Positions 32,300-45,227 of a DNA stretch of 64,000 bases are shown here, piece after piece. This DNA comes from Prosopocoilus inquinatus (taxonomy: Eukaryota; Arthropoda; Insecta; Coleoptera; Lucanidae): positions 41,340,101-41,404,100 of the forward strand of contig CM069872.1 in assembly GCA_036172665.1 (NCBI GenBank), read 5' to 3'. The position numbers and the translations under genes are program-made. The notes beneath the pieces are model-generated. The model made no database searches, had not been told where the DNA came from, and worked only from the letters and a program-made list of their open reading frames with translations. Within the stretch, counting starts at the first letter, position 1, and the number at the start of each line of letters is the position of its first letter.

Positions 32300-32872
32300 T
32301 TTATGTAACGGACGGAAATGTCCTGGATGTCCCGTCCGTTCGCAGGGAATACCCGCTATGTAAGCCAACGAACTCAGCAGTCAGTGTGAAAACATTTTTT
32401 CTTGTCAAGAAATTTTTTTAAGTGTTTAAATAATTCTGGAATTCTTTCTGATTTAGATTTAATAGATGTCCAAAAAATTACTAATTTATTTTATATTTTT
32501 AATTTTTATTTACATTAACGAAGAAAATTATTGAATTACGTTTAAAAACAACATACCTACCTGTTTGACATTTTCAGGTAACAAAAATCCTTAGCATTGA
32601 GCATAGATTTTTTACATGGTTGCCTATACTGAAGACCGTACGAACATATTTCTTTAAAATTAAAAAAGTTTACTTAATCACGATTCATTGAGATTATGCA
32701 GCTATCCTATTTTTTCTTTTAATATTCAAAACAACTCCATTTTTTTTTTCAATTTTCAAAAAACAGTTGATAATAAATAAAATATTAAAATAAGAAAAAT
32801 TATCAATGGATTTTTTTAAACAAAAAAATTGGATGTAACAAAATATTGTAATAAATCACATTTGCAGTTCTT
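32300..32872. other. Intergenic DNA 3' of the Copia element
   Basis: AT-rich with no gene. A short inverted pair AACGGACGGAAATG / CCCGTCCGTT lies at about 32307-32340. Confidence 0.4.
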
Positions 32873-33103
32873 CAATTGAATTGATGAGTGCATAATCATG
32901 TTCAGTTCAAATTTACTCTTTTGAGAAAACAACAAAAAACTTTCTCTAGATTCTTATTTTAAGTAACTATTGGTTTCAGGAGGCTACAGATATCTGAAAG
33001 AATTTTAAGCCAATAATTCACTTAAAATAAAAGTTTTTTTTTTGTTGTTTTCTTAAAATACTAAATTTGGACTGAACATGATTATGCACTCATCAGTTCA
33101 ATT
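32873..33103. mobile_element. Palindromic MITE
   Basis: TGATGAGTGCATAATCATG (left) and CATGATTATGCACTCATCA (right) give about 40-bp arms (to TTCAAATTTA/TAAATTTGGA). A second inner pair is TTTTGAGAAAACAACAAAAA and TTTTTGTTGTTTTCTTAAAA. Confidence 0.82.
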
Positions 33104-33396
33104 AATTTACACATTACGAACATTTTCACAATTCCCTGCTTTTTCTAGTTAACTGGGAACCGTTTGTAAATCATAAAGTGAATATAATCAATGAACAAAC
33201 ACATCAATGAAGACCTTTTCAGAAAACAGAGTACATTCATAAAGTAAGAGCTCACACAAGTGTTAGGTTATTGAAAAATACAACCGTCAGTTATGTATTT
33301 AAGAGCAATAGTCAATTCAACGAAGACGTCGCCTTAAAATTTTGAAACTAAAATAAAGATACAAGCACTAATGAAAATTTAAGTAACGATAGCCTG

Positions 33397-33490
33397 TTTC
33401 TGCTGAGGAGGACCCCAAAGAGAGCTGAAATAGCTGTACAGAGGATGCTTGGGGAGCCACTGCAATCAAAAAGATTTGTAACAAAAAAAT
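33397..33490. mobile_element. Family F interspersed repeat, truncated copy
   Basis: GAGAGCTGAAATAGCTGTAC, AGAGGATGCTTGGGG and CACTGCAATCAAAAAGATTT match, reverse-complemented, the core of copies at 39182 and 61339. Only the core arm remains. Confidence 0.65.
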
Positions 33491-33753
33491 GTTTTGAATA
33501 ATGACTAAAAACCACAATAACGTATGACATCAGTACAATTAATTGGAAGGCACTAATCCAAACGATTAAAGACATTTAATGTAACTTGTCCAGTAGCGTA
33601 GAGTTCGGGGGTGCAAGTGTAGTAGACCGAAAGGGACTTAAGGCGTACCGAAAAAGCACTTAATAGCTGAGAACAACAATGAATTGTTATAAAAAGCAAA
33701 GTTACCTTACCTGTAAATGCATATTACAGCAAATGAAAGTTCATTTATATGTA

Positions 33754-34491
33754 TACAGGGTGACTGGTAATAAATACTCATTATCTGAGACACTAAATCC
33801 AGGAAACCAAAATATTGTCAGCGGTTTAGTTACTTTCTACACCAAATATTTTTGTTGTAGATGACACTCTGACCTAACCGCATAATATAAGGTAGTTTTT
33901 TTCATTACCAAACGATAGAAATACTTTCAACAGAGCAGAGAAATGTAATTTTGTGTTTAAGTTCGGCAGTTAGTTCCTTTTAATTCTCACCGATTCAAAT
34001 ACGTTTGAATGAGCAATTTGTTATAAGTTTTCTTTTACAAGTGAAAGTTTTAAGATTTTCTATTTGTTTTTCGTCGAAGTATTAATAAAATTTTTGATAC
34101 ACAATCAGTCCAATTGCAATTATTCATGTCGATAAAACTTAACGAGTCTGTAAGTAACGTAACATCATTAGTTTCCTCAAAATACTATTCTGATTGCACA
34201 ACAGTAGCGCGAGAAGTCGCCAGTGCAGTCGTTAAAACGATTTTTAGCGACAGAAGTCTTTAATTTTTAAGATATTTAATTAGAATCGGCCCGAATGTTG
34301 TGTTAACGTGTCATTTTCCGAAAGGAAAAAATGTTTCATTATGTTTTTTTTTAATTTTAGATATTAGTTACAATATGTAGTGAGCTTGTAAAGAAAACAC
34401 AAGAATTTAATTATCTCAAAAACCGTTGCAATTGAGTTCTACTAATCTACCTTCCATTTTATGCATTTATGTACTTACCAGTCACCCTGTA
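33754..34491. mobile_element. CAGGGTGACTGG-type element, about 738 bp
   Basis: TACAGGGTGACTGGTAA at the left and TTACCAGTCACCCTGTA at the right are perfect inverted ends of 17 bp. No coding frame of note inside. Probably a non-autonomous DNA transposon. Confidence 0.75.
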
Positions 34492-35020
34492 TTACATAAA
34501 GCATCACAGGCGCACCCATGAAATTCGATATTTTAGGAGGAGAAATATTCAAATTCATATTTATCATTTTATCATAATAAGTAAAGACATTTATTTCTAT
34601 TTCAATGATGACTCCAAACGCGGGGGTTTTTGAACATACTTTTATTTTCAGTTACAGCAGTAACAAGATTAATAATAGACAAATTGGAACGAATTTTCAG
34701 TCTTTCTGGTACAGTTTCTTACCATTTGAGAACCTTCCAGTAAGCAGCAAAGAATTTATTTCACTGATCATCATATTATATGCAGCATGACAACTTTATA
34801 TGTATGTACTGTATAATATGACGCTACGAAATCATAGATCCCCTTTTAGGAAAGGAATAAAACTTAAATGTTAAAAAAAAATTGGCAATTGACGGTTTTG
34901 AAATCATTTCAGGGGTATTCTAGATAAGACGAAGGCCTTTGATACCGTTAGAAGAAATAAAAATGTGGAGGAGCTTAAAGACCAAAGTGTAGACAAACAG
35001 ACTATAGCAGTAGTAAAGAG

Positions 35021-35482
35021 CTTATATCTGTCGTCTCGGTGAATAAAGGATTAAAGCCAAGTTCTCACTAGGCAATTTCATTAATCAATAAGACTGATTC
35101 TATACCACGGAAAGAAAATTGATTAATGAGAACATCATTTCAACGAAATTGAAACGAAAACTTATGGATCAATTTCGTTGAAATAATGTTCTCATTAATC
35201 AATTAATCAATTTCCTTTCCATGATTTAGAATCAGTCTTATTGATCAATGAAATTGACCAATGAGAACTAGGCTTAAGTTAGATTTCGTTACTTTTCAAA
35301 GCACTTTTAGATTCTGAAAGGCTGTGCAAAATAGGGGTTTTGTAATAAATCGGTAAACAAACTTTAAAAATAAGATTAATTTTTTTTCAATGCTTGACTT
35401 GGCTTCACATACACTACGGAGAAATCACCTCCCTGCTTCTCCTAAGACCTAACCACTTATTCACTGAGACGACAGATATAAG
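35021..35482. mobile_element. Inverted-repeat insertion within the LINE
   Basis: CTTATATCTGTCGTCTCGGT at the left and, inverted, at 35463-35482 with one or two mismatches; about 26-bp ends. It interrupts the LINE reading between the KAFD and RQGSSLSPLL regions and contains a further MITE. Confidence 0.65.
35055..35274. mobile_element. Harbinger-like palindromic MITE, 220 bp
   Basis: AGCCAAGTTCTCA and TGAGAACTAGGCT are inverted, with TAA on both flanks (35052-35054 and 35275-35277). Long arms pair through ATTGATTAATGAGAACA and CAACGAAATTGA blocks. Confidence 0.85.
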
Positions 35483-35640
35483 GAGACGAATAACCAAAAG
35501 TAATATACGAGTTCTGGCAGAAATTTATAATAGTTATAACAACAGAAGGAATTAGACAAGGAAGTTCCTTAAGCCCGCTGTTATTCATATGTGCGATTGA
35601 CGAGGCAATTAAAATCAGTCAAAAAGAAATGAAAAAATAC

Positions 35641-35682
35641 TAGGAGGCAGCAAATACTAGGAGGCAGCAAATACTAGGAGGA
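35641..35682. repeat. Short tandem repeat, 19-bp unit
   Basis: CTAGGAGGCAGCAAATA occurs twice and begins a third time, inside the LINE remnant. Confidence 0.75.
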
Positions 35683-36774
35683 AATTCATACAGTATAGGG
35701 AAATAAACAGGAAGACAAATATACCGGTCTTTAAAACAATATTGTTTCATGGATGTACTAACAGAAAAACGAGAGAAAAAGAATACAGGCGGCGGAGGTG
35801 AAATATCACAGAAAAGTTTCAGGAGTGATGAAGAAAATTGATAAAGAAAGAAATGAGAACATAAGGAAAGCACTACGCGCAGTAAGATCGCTCGGGTAAA
35901 TAATAAAGGAGAAGAAACTAGGTTCATTTGGCCACCTGGTCAGGATGAAAGAGGAAAGGCTAGTGAAAAGAATTTGGGAGGCGAAAACGACAGGAAAAAA
36001 TGGTGGAGGAAGACCGAAACGAAAATGGAAGAGGAAAATCGGAGAAATATTGAAGGATAGGAGAAGTGATTGGAACTTATATGCAAAGAAATTAACAAAA
36101 GCCCGGAAAAAATGTATGGAGCAAAAATAGAAGATGGAAACAAGAAGAGGAAAGGAAACATGATCATTTCAGAGTTAATTTGAGGGTACAAGAGGGCTGA
36201 TTATGATGATCATCATTCCAGAATTAATTAGTCCAATCTCTGGGGAGGCATAACACGTGATCAATAAGTTCCGTAACCTAGTAAGCCTTGGATGTGGTAC
36301 ATGCAAGACATTTCTTAACGTGTTTGGACATGTGCCGGTTGAAGGAAATGTCACTCGGGTTAATTAAATATGCTCTAAGAAGTCATAAATACATTTACAC
36401 CCCCCACACATCCAGTAGGGTGACGAGACTTACATTATCTTACATTATTTTAGCAAAAAACTTCGAATCTTGATTTGCTTTTGTAATGACAATGTTTTTG
36501 ACCTTCTGGATCAATTAAGTGAACGGTCAAACTATACAAAATTTTCAAGTCAATGATGAGACTAAACCACCAGATTAATCAGAAATTGGGCTAACTGAAC
36601 AAATGGTTTAGTCTAGCCAATTTGATTTATCCCAGCCTTTAATTCATACTCTTCTTTTAAACAAAATATATAAAAAGTTCGAAACTTTTATTTTTTTAAA
36701 CCAAAACAAAATACAATACAATATTTATAAAAGCAAACTTACGTATTATTATAAATCTTTAAAAAAAAAATTAC

Positions 36775-36960
36775 AATAATTAATTTAATTATTCATCCAC
36801 TCTTTGAGAATAAACTTACGTATTGCAAATCAACTTTTCAAATTTTTTTTTAATAATTAATAATTAATTATTCATCGACTCATTGAGAATAAACTTTATG
36901 TACTGCAAATCAACTTTTCAAAAAAAAATTAATTAAATAAATTATTCATGGGCTCTCTGA
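36775..36960. repeat. Tandem repeat, about 75-bp unit, 2.5 copies
   Basis: ATTATTCATC.ACTC.TTGAGA, ATAAACTT and TGCAAATCAACTTTTCAAA recur in direct order. Confidence 0.7.
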
Positions 36961-37959
36961 GAATATAGGTCTGTTTGCGATAATCTTAATAATAAGATGG
37001 TTTATTGCTTTATCTTTTCAACAACATTAATTACATGGATTTAGTCACGCCAAATCACAGGCAGAAAAAAAAATAGAACAAAAAACGAATCCGTCACCCA
37101 TGGCAGTTTTTGGCGTAGAAAAACGTGTTAACCTTGCGGTCTCATCTTCAAGATTAATGCATGCAAACGACTATCTAATTTTGGGAATTTAAGAAATTCT
37201 CGTGGGCAGAAAGAGAAGCAATCACCATCTGTCCCATAAATGTTCGAAATGTCGTTGATAATCTAAAATGCTAAACGACGACTTTCACCTTCATAATTGA
37301 TTACTTCCATGCCCTCAAAAATACTCGAGGAGCAAAAAAGTTCAAATTGGAAACATATCTGATGCCCCTGCATAAACATGCAGCGATTGAATTAAAAACA
37401 AACACCAGTGGCGTATTAATAACATTGTTAGTCGAGATGGGTATCGATTAGGCAAGTAACGCATGCAATCTTAATTTATTCACCATTGTTCTGCGGGCAC
37501 AATTTTTAATTGTGTGCCAAATAATTGACAAGTGCGTAATCTGATGCAATTTTACGTGAATCACTACCGTACATGTAATTGAGACGTAGAGGCAGGCATC
37601 GAATAACATGGTCTTTGTGGGGCATATGGAAAAGAAATATAATCGTATAACATTTTCAGATTATGTAGCAATGACAATTACATAATGGGTATTAGTTACT
37701 TATTAATTGAAGTATAGTTCAGAATAATTACTATTACCACATGAACGTTACCGAATTTACGTGTGTATAGTGCATTGTATGTACCGGGTGTCCACTCTCT
37801 AAGTCGGACAATGTATATTCAATCTGAGGCTATTTATTATACAAGTGTCTTATAAGGCAAATAAGTCATGAAAGGAATGTTTAGCCACGAAAGCTTGCTC
37901 GAATGGGTTAATTTTTCTTGAGTGGCTTATTTGCTGTTAAGGCACGAGTGTAATACATA
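36961..37959. other. Intergenic DNA, no gene recognised
   Basis: Mixed composition with no supported frame. GTACCGGGTGTCCACTC at 37783 resembles a CAGGGTG-type end, but I found no partner. Confidence 0.35.
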
Positions 37960-38118
37960 GTTTTATCCAACACCTGTTTATTATGAAGTCATAATAATGC
38001 CGATTTTGGATAACAGTTGAATTATGGGTTCATAATCCCACTAGCGTTTTATAGACCTCATAATAAATTCAAAATCATCGTTATTATTACTTCATAATAA
38101 ACAGGTGTTGGATGAAAC
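37960..38118. mobile_element. Palindromic MITE
   Basis: TATCCAACACCTGTTTATTA at the left and TAATAAACAGGTGTTGGATG at the right; arms of about 40 bp extend through TGAAGTCATAATAA. Non-coding. Confidence 0.8.
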
Positions 38119-38969
38119 AATAAATATACACCATTCTTTACTTATTTGTTACCCAGTATGCCGTGAAATTCTCATGAGAATGTGGTATTCATGTATGTAA
38201 CTAAATTTTGACAATGAATGCCATTTTATTTTGGATTTTAAGGTCACTCTAAATAAAGCAATGTTGCAATATTTTCTTTTCATCACGAGGTGAGCACACG
38301 TTCAAATTTACACAATTGACAACACCGCTTAATCAATCTGAATTGAATTGTCTCACAAATTGACGTGTGTTATAATGATCTCCAATTAAATTTGTATAAT
38401 TAAAAATGCGATAACTAGAGATTGGAATCACATATTCTGACGTCATCATTAGGCGATGCTTGTTGTGCTGCAGCGTTGTAACAATGTTACCAATCGTATG
38501 ATTATTTTAGTAGTTGGTACTACGTACGATTCCATCGTGTGTGGACTTGGAGTGGATTTTAGATTTTGAGAACGAAAATGAAACTTCTCTTCCTTTTTTA
38601 TTTAGTCGTATGCGATAATAATAATAAGCGATAAACCAAAGTTGTAGGATTGTCAGTTACAATATTACAAAGACAAGACGAATACAATAAAATATAAAAA
38701 TTTTAAAAGTTTAAAAAATGATAGGAGCAGTAACAGCAAACGTTCAAAATGAAATTGATGGTTGAAGAAAAGGAAAAGGAAAACAAGAGATAATCGAAAC
38801 AGTTTGCGAGAAACAAGACACAAGAAAAGAGAAAGTTACCCAATGAGAAACAAGAAAAAAGTGAAAAACCCTTGTTATTGGAGGAACGCAATCGAAACGG
38901 GAAAAAATTAAATTTCTAAAGAAATTATAATTATTTAATTTATGAAAAGTGGTAAACATTTGAAAATTT

Positions 38970-39165
38970 AAAGAAAAACGTGAAGAACTTTTTAACAGTC
39001 GAGAAAAAGTAAAATAAGCAATAAAGTAAACAATTAAAAATAAAAAAAACATGAGGTTTTTAACAGTCGAGAAAAGATAAAATAAACAATAAAGTAAACA
39101 ATTGAAAATAAAAAAAAAACATGAAGAACTTTTTAATAGTCGAGAAGAAGTAAAATAAAAATTCC
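38970..39165. repeat. Tandem repeat, about 70-bp unit, three copies
   Basis: Units contain TTTTTAACAGTCGAGAA, AAGTAAAATAA and AATAAAGTAAACAATTAAAA. They lie inside the 2.0 kb element. Long open frames on the minus strand here come from the A-rich bias of the plus strand. Confidence 0.75.
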
Positions 39166-39181
39166 TAACGACAAATATTAC

Positions 39182-39378
39182 AAAATTTTTTTGCAAATCG
39201 TTTTTGATTGCAGTGAAAACCTCTAGCAGCCTCTGTACAGCTATTTCAGCCCTATTTGGGGCTTCTTCAGCATGGTCGCATTGCTTAGGGTAGTTTATTA
39301 TGTAGCAAACCCGCTTCAATTTATTATCCTTTTGCAATGTCAGGTCAAAAAGCGATCGTAGGATGTCGCTGTTTTATC
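39182..39378. mobile_element. Family F interspersed repeat, copy 3
   Basis: TTGCAAATCGTTTTTGATTG, GCAGCCTCTGTACAGCTATT and GCGATCGTAGGATGTCGCTG match copies at 25355 (opposite orientation) and 61339 (same orientation). Confidence 0.75.
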
Positions 39379-40450
39379 TGTTCGACAAATATTACATTAA
39401 AAAAAATGTAAATTAGAAAAATTACACATTCGATTCAAGATATAACAGTAAATCGAAATTTACAAAAAAAGAACGCACAAAGAAAGACAAATCACAATCA
39501 TAATACAAAAGCAACAAAAGACGATTGCAACGACTTGCTGACTAGAAAGTTTTTAGTTATTCATTCAGTTTGAAAATATGTGATAAATAAAATAAAATAA
39601 ACAAAAAACAATTTCGTCTTTTGGAAAAATGTAATCGGAACGGAAAGTGAAAAGAAAAAAAATGGATAACTCCATCGAGAAAATAAGAGAAAGAAAAACA
39701 AATGACGATCGTACATTTTATGACAAACAGCGGTGTAATAAGTATACAGGTATTTACGAAAAAAAAAAAAAATTTCAAAACATAGAAAACAAGCGAAAAG
39801 AGTAAATTGATTAATAATTCAAAACTGCTGCAAAATATTCTTGATAATCGACAAAGAAAAAAAAGTCGCATTATGATCGAAAAACAAAACAATAAAAAAA
39901 AAGAAATCGTTACTTTTTAATTTAATAATCTCGCTGTTTGTTTTTTAATCGTGCTTATAAAGGGGAGGGACTCCTAAGGGTCGTTTGGGGTCTGGGGGGC
40001 GTAGAAATTACACACAAAAAGTTGTTACACTTTCTTTATACGCAGCACAAAGCAACATAATATAATGCGTTATACTCAATTGTTGCTACCTTCCTCTCTC
40101 TCGTCTCTCCTATCCTCCTCTTGTCAAGGTTGCCACCGTTACATGCTCTTTTTACAAGATTTCAGTTGGTCAAGTTTAATTTATTATTATTAAGCGACAA
40201 ATGTGGATAATACGATTTTTAACGACAAATTTCAATGTTTTTCTACAAAAAAATCGAACTTGAAAATTAATCAGTTGGCAATACTGTGAAGAATTGGTGC
40301 AAAGCAATCGTAGGACGCCCCCTTTCTCGGATTGTTCCGGAAAGAATTAATAATTTTCAGTGCAAACCAAAACTCTTATTGATGACGTCAAAATATGTGA
40401 TTCCGATCTCTAGCGATAACAAATAAACAACGAATATCTCATAAGTATAA

Positions 40451-40578
40451 GGCCCGGTCTTTTCATCCCTGAGTAACTTTAACCGTTGATTAATTCCTAC
40501 AGAAACAATTGTCTCTACTATTGTAACTATGGCAATAAATCAACGATTAAAGTTACTCAGAGATGATAAGACCGGGCC
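40451..40578. mobile_element. Harbinger-like palindromic MITE, stem type D copy 1
   Basis: GGCCCGGTCTTTTCATCCC and GATGATAAGACCGGGCC inverted; TAA on both flanks (40448-40450 and 40579-40581). Arms about 45 bp with CTGAGTAACTTTAA/TTAAAGTTACTCAG. Confidence 0.9.
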
Positions 40579-41338
40579 TAAGGCTGTCAACAAGTTTTAT
40601 TAAACACTGAGAACAAATAAATTAAAAAAAAAAAAAACGTTTGTTTTCATTCGATTTTGAGAACAAACGGCGGTAGAATGGAAATTTCAATTACAAAAAA
40701 GAAAAAATTGGTTTGCAATATAATCCTTTAGAGATTTGACGGTCAGCGAATTTGAAATATTTATTATATTCACAAAATCAATAATATAATAATAAAACGT
40801 ACCAAAAACGACATAAGTATTTTTATCGATGGGAATTAAAACAAAAATTTCATTAATCCACAGCACGAAAACAAATTAATAAAATTGCGTTTCTGTCTGC
40901 GCCTGGCGTACGAATGATTTAAACGGTGTCCGAAATTATTTAATTTGATTGCGTTTGTAAATCACTGTTGTAGGTTTTAATGCGTGCCGTTTAGAAACTA
41001 AATCGATTCATTTATTTGTTTTATTATTTCGAATTAATTGTAAATCGTGGTGGTCGGCGTTTTCGAAATGCGAAACTTGCGAAAATGTCAGAGCGAATGA
41101 AAATAGAATTCGAAATTGAATCATTTTAACATAAACACTTTAGGCGTTCTAAATTAACAAAAATAAATTAAATATTGGGAGGATTTTGACACGTATCATC
41201 AGAAGTCAATAGTAAGTTATGTTATTTATTATTATTATTCATATCTCTAAATGTCTGTAACATAAATTAATTCATTTTGTAAGACTACAATGTTATGCTG
41301 CAATTCTCAACTCGATCACAAGCCTCGTAAGACATTTA

Positions 41339-41460
41339 GGGCCAGTGTTTCAATTGGGGTTTAACTTTAAGCTCCATTTTATTCCTGTGGAAACAATTGT
41401 CCTTACAATTGTTACCATGGAAATAAAACGAAGCTTAAACTGTGATGGAAAATCCGGGCT
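41339..41460. mobile_element. Harbinger-like palindromic MITE, stem type D relative
   Basis: GGGCCAGTGTTTCAATTGG to GGAAAATCCGGGCT, TTA on both flanks (41336-41338 and 41461-41463). The loop GAAACAATTGTC and ATGG.AATAAA is shared with 40451-40578. A one-armed relative is at 11918-11975. Confidence 0.82.
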
Positions 41461-41463
41461 TTA

Positions 41464-44400
41464 CAGTCTGTACATTTAAATGACTCGAAAATATCTTACA
41501 GTGCTTACGATCAGGCTGAAAATTACAGCAATATTGTATGTTTTAATTCAGATGATTAATAAAGACTGTTCAACTTTATTTGTAACAAATTTATTAATTT
41601 ACTTCCTTTTGTGCGTCGCTTATTTATTTTTATCACAAAACATGTAATTGGAGTTACAGTTATTTTTAATTTTCAACAAAATGACAATTTTATTCAGGCC
41701 TACTTCGACACAATATCAATTGTGTTACAAAGCAAACTCGGGAGTTTGTGTTTACATTGTTCGGATTTTTCCTTTTGTTTATGGCTCGGCAACTCTGCAC
41801 AATGTACCCGAAGAGAAACTAACGGGCACGTCGTCGTAGGTCGTGAAATAATATATGTACTTAACATTTGCATGGCAAACATGCACACGAGGAGTCGGAA
41901 AAGTTTCTAACAATAACGAAGAAATTCTGTTTGACGTTAAAATTTGAAAAGCAAGCTAACCCCGCAAGAATATTTCATATTTAATTATGTAAATGGAAGC
42001 AGGAAAAAAAACAGAAATTAAAGCCAAAATGGAACTGAAAATAAAAGTAAATTAAATATATAGTTAGCAGGGATTTAAAGAGAAAATTAGAAAGTGCAAG
42101 AGCTTTAATGGTCTAGAAAAAATGAAACGCCAAAGGTAATTTTAAATTTATACAGGGTATTCCAAGTTAAGTGGCCTATTTCCGGGGAAGCGAATAATAT
42201 ACAAAAATTCTGAAAATTAATAGACCGCCATATAGGAGAAAGATTGACGTCATTCAGATTAAAATATTTTCACTTTTAAGTCACATTCGGTTATATTGGA
42301 AATCGTCTTTGATTTTCTCACTCGGAACGTAATACTATACTTTTTATTGCAAATTCTGATTATACACATTATTCCAAATAAAAAGCGTTAAGGCTTCCCT
42401 AAACCTAAATGTAAGCGATTTTGAAATATCTTCAATTTATTAAAAAAAAATGTTTTGGTGGCCTTTCATTTAATAAGAGAATGAATTTACGACACTTTCA
42501 AGTTTTTAAGAATCAAGCGGCATGTCGTTTGAAAGTGCAATGTATCTATGTAATTGTATTTTGAAAAATTAACATGAATTCCTTGTTACATTTATAACTT
42601 TATAAAAAAGAAAACACGAGTCACATAATATGAATATGACCCCCAAATTTAATTATGACACCTCAGCTTGACATTGGCCATACCCTCGCTCCGCCTCTGA
42701 ATTTCACAATCCTTCTTACATAATGATGAAACTGTTCGTTTAATTTAATTTGCCAGGCGTTTTAATAATTTTTCCAGATTAATAATCCAGGATTAAAACT
42801 TAAGGAATCAAAAAACTATGAACATTTTAGAATGACTAATACATATATATATATATATATATACGAAAACGGATACGTTATTTGATTAATCCACCATTTA
42901 CACGTGCAATTATTCTATTATGGTGTTGAAATAGGTGAGTCAGTCACATCCGCGATACCCAATTGAAGTTTCGTTCGTAGAATATCAAACACCTTGTAGA
43001 TTTACATAAGTACATAGACACATCAGACTTACGTAACTTCGTACTCTTAAATCATTACCTGCACTTTAACGTTTTTAGTTCTCCATTTAATTTTTAATTA
43101 AACTGCGAGCAAGGCGAATTTCGTGTGTAAATAAACAACATAAATTTACCGACTGTGAAACTTTGCGCCGGTCAAAGAGGCCGCAGAGATGCGCGTAATT
43201 GGAAAGAAGTTACCAGAATGGCATCGACGGTACTTTCCCGTTTTATTGCCAATTTTTCTCTTTGCTCCGCGGAGCAAAGTGGGCCGACAGGTTTGGGTTT
43301 CTTCATGTTGTATGTATATACGACATGCAAGTCAACGTATGCAATGAAATTCGTCGGGATCCTTAAAAACCTTGACCGATAAAATCTGCACATAAATTAT
43401 AACTGAATTGCGTATACGACGCAACTTACACTCTCCATTTTGTATGTACATACAAACGTTTCACAACCCGTGTGAACATACATAAACTTTAATTAGAATG
43501 AACTGTTGTCATACACACTGCAAGAGACGTAATTAGCATTACGAGAGTAAGAAAATTTTTGTAACGAGTGTCCAGCAATTATGGTAGTCCTGGATGGTCG
43601 TAGAACCAAACATGACCGTCCAGATTCTTGAACTAACACACTGTCAAACAACAAATGAATTGTTGTGTACTTATTACGTTGAAATAATAATATTAATGTT
43701 TTTGATTCCACAGCCGGCCATAACTAAATAATTGTTGGACACCCGTTACTTCTAAGCATTTGTTTTTAAATGTATAATTAGTAAAAAAGAAAACCTAACC
43801 TCCAGGCTTAAAGTCACAAATTATACATAGATCCTACTTCAAAATTATTCACGTTTCAATCACTGGCATAATTAAATACTTTAATCACCTGGTAGCTAGC
43901 TAAACAAATGCGAAAGTAATCGAGTGGTTTCTGTAACTCATGTAGATTACGTAACGATTGGAAAAAGCAAACAGAAAAGCACTGCATTTTATAATAATAA
44001 GTACAAGTTTAAATGTTAAGTGTTGGCTAGTTTCTTAATTTTATAATACGTAGGTATACAAAAAAAAATTATATGATCGAAATTAAGCTTGTTGATTGCG
44101 TGAATGACCTTTACAAAGGAGTTAGCTGGTGGTTTTCAGGCAAACCGTTGACTTGAGACGCAGATTAGTAACCAATTGATTCGCTTTGCTCTGAAACAAA
44201 ACTAACCAGACCACATTAATAACTAACAATTAATATTTCATTAAAGTGTTTTATGTAAATTAAAAGAACTTGCAACACTCAATCGTAACCAGTTGAGGCT
44301 TACACGAGCAAAACAAATAATTCATGTCAGGTTTCACGAACATTCTGCACATACAGGGTGTTACAAACTTTTGTGCGAAAACGCCTCTTTTACCCAGAAA

Positions 44401-45224
44401 ATGTCTTAATAAAAGTTGTGTAGGTTTTCATTCTGCGTAATGTAAAATTGTTGGTTGATATAAAGTTATTTTTCATTTTATGCGAAAAATGGGTCATATT
44501 TGATCGGCTGCCAGATTATAAAATGAGATTTTATTGGATAGATGTGTCGTTTAATTGGTTGTTGATAATCGGCGGCGGTCATTGGTGACTAATGATTGTA
44601 GTGATTCACTTCATTGACCATGAAATTGATTATCAACTCTAATTTCAATCGTTCTAAATAGAAGTATACTTTATTCACTTTATTTTATTGCTGGTATTAC
44701 TTTCAAATACTGCTTGATGACGGCTTAATTAACTACGTATTTTAGGTAAATAAAACGAATTCAAACCTTAAAAACTCGATACATTTAAAAATTAACTCTT
44801 ATTTTTAATAGAACATTCAAACCATTCAAGCTGTCCTTTGACACTTGGGCTCAGAATATGTATACATCTCAATAGACTAATTTTATCCACCTGAAAACGT
44901 GAAAATGTTGAATGAAACCGGTTGTCTTCAATTGAACAGTACTGTGGCGTTGGCACAACTTTTTCATTTCCTATTTATCTAATGGTTGTATGTATATTAG
45001 GCCACCAAGGAGGAAAGAACTGTAAAATTAATTAAAATTCTTTACATTCTAAAATCATTCATGCCCAACAGTTGATAATACGAGACTTGCAGTTAATTCC
45101 TCTCCTCGTTTAATAGCTCCCTTATGAATTTAGTTCTACTTTGCTTCTAATTTTCACAAGTCTAGAGAATATGATCAAAGTCTGCCTTTTATATAACATT
45201 TGAACAATGTTGATTCCATTCATT
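41464..45224. other. Gene-free stretch
   Basis: No protein family recognised. It contains a (TA)n run at 42843-42864, a perfect 20-bp palindrome CTTTGCTCCGCGGAGCAAAG at 43260-43279 within a GC-richer patch (43150-43300), and single CAGGGT-type transposon ends at 42152 and 44355 without found partners. A minus-strand frame at 43493-43711 and plus-strand frames at 41611-41910 and 43155-43382 match nothing known to me. Confidence 0.35.
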
Positions 45225-45227
45225 CGG

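Larger units (their letters stand above)
34915..36210 (+). pseudogene. Decayed non-LTR retrotransposon (LINE), RT middle and C-terminus
   Basis: Plus-strand fragments in broken frames read as reverse transcriptase: KTKAFDTV (near 34940), then after an insertion EGIRQGSSLSPLLFICAIDE (near 35546-35605), and a basic tail GHLVRM...GRPKRKWKRKIG (about 35930-36040) typical of LINE C-termini in insects. The 3' end trails into ATGATGATCATCAT. The 5' part is missing, frames are broken, and an inverted-repeat element (35021-35482) with a MITE inside it splits the RT. The clade is uncertain. Confidence 0.75.
38415..40413. mobile_element. 2.0 kb DNA element with 38-bp inverted ends and CGATAA duplication
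   Basis: Left CTAGAGATTGGAATCACATA and right (inverted) CTAGAGATCGGAATCACATA continue to TGACGTCATC; about 33 of 36 positions match. CGATAA flanks both sides (38409-38414 and 40414-40419), a 6-bp direct repeat fitting a target duplication. The inside has no transposase frame but contains an A-rich tandem array (38970-39165) and a family F repeat (39182-39378). Superfamily not assigned. Confidence 0.78.

Noticed and set aside
38744..39337. 197-codon minus-strand frame rich in Phe, Ser and Leu
   Set aside because: Product of an A-rich tandem array and a family F repeat inside the 2.0 kb transposon.
39557..39892. 111-codon Phe-rich minus-strand frame
   Set aside because: Complement of A-rich low-complexity DNA; no domain or homologous pattern.
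42843..42864. (TA)n run as a functional element
   Set aside because: Simple microsatellite without other features.
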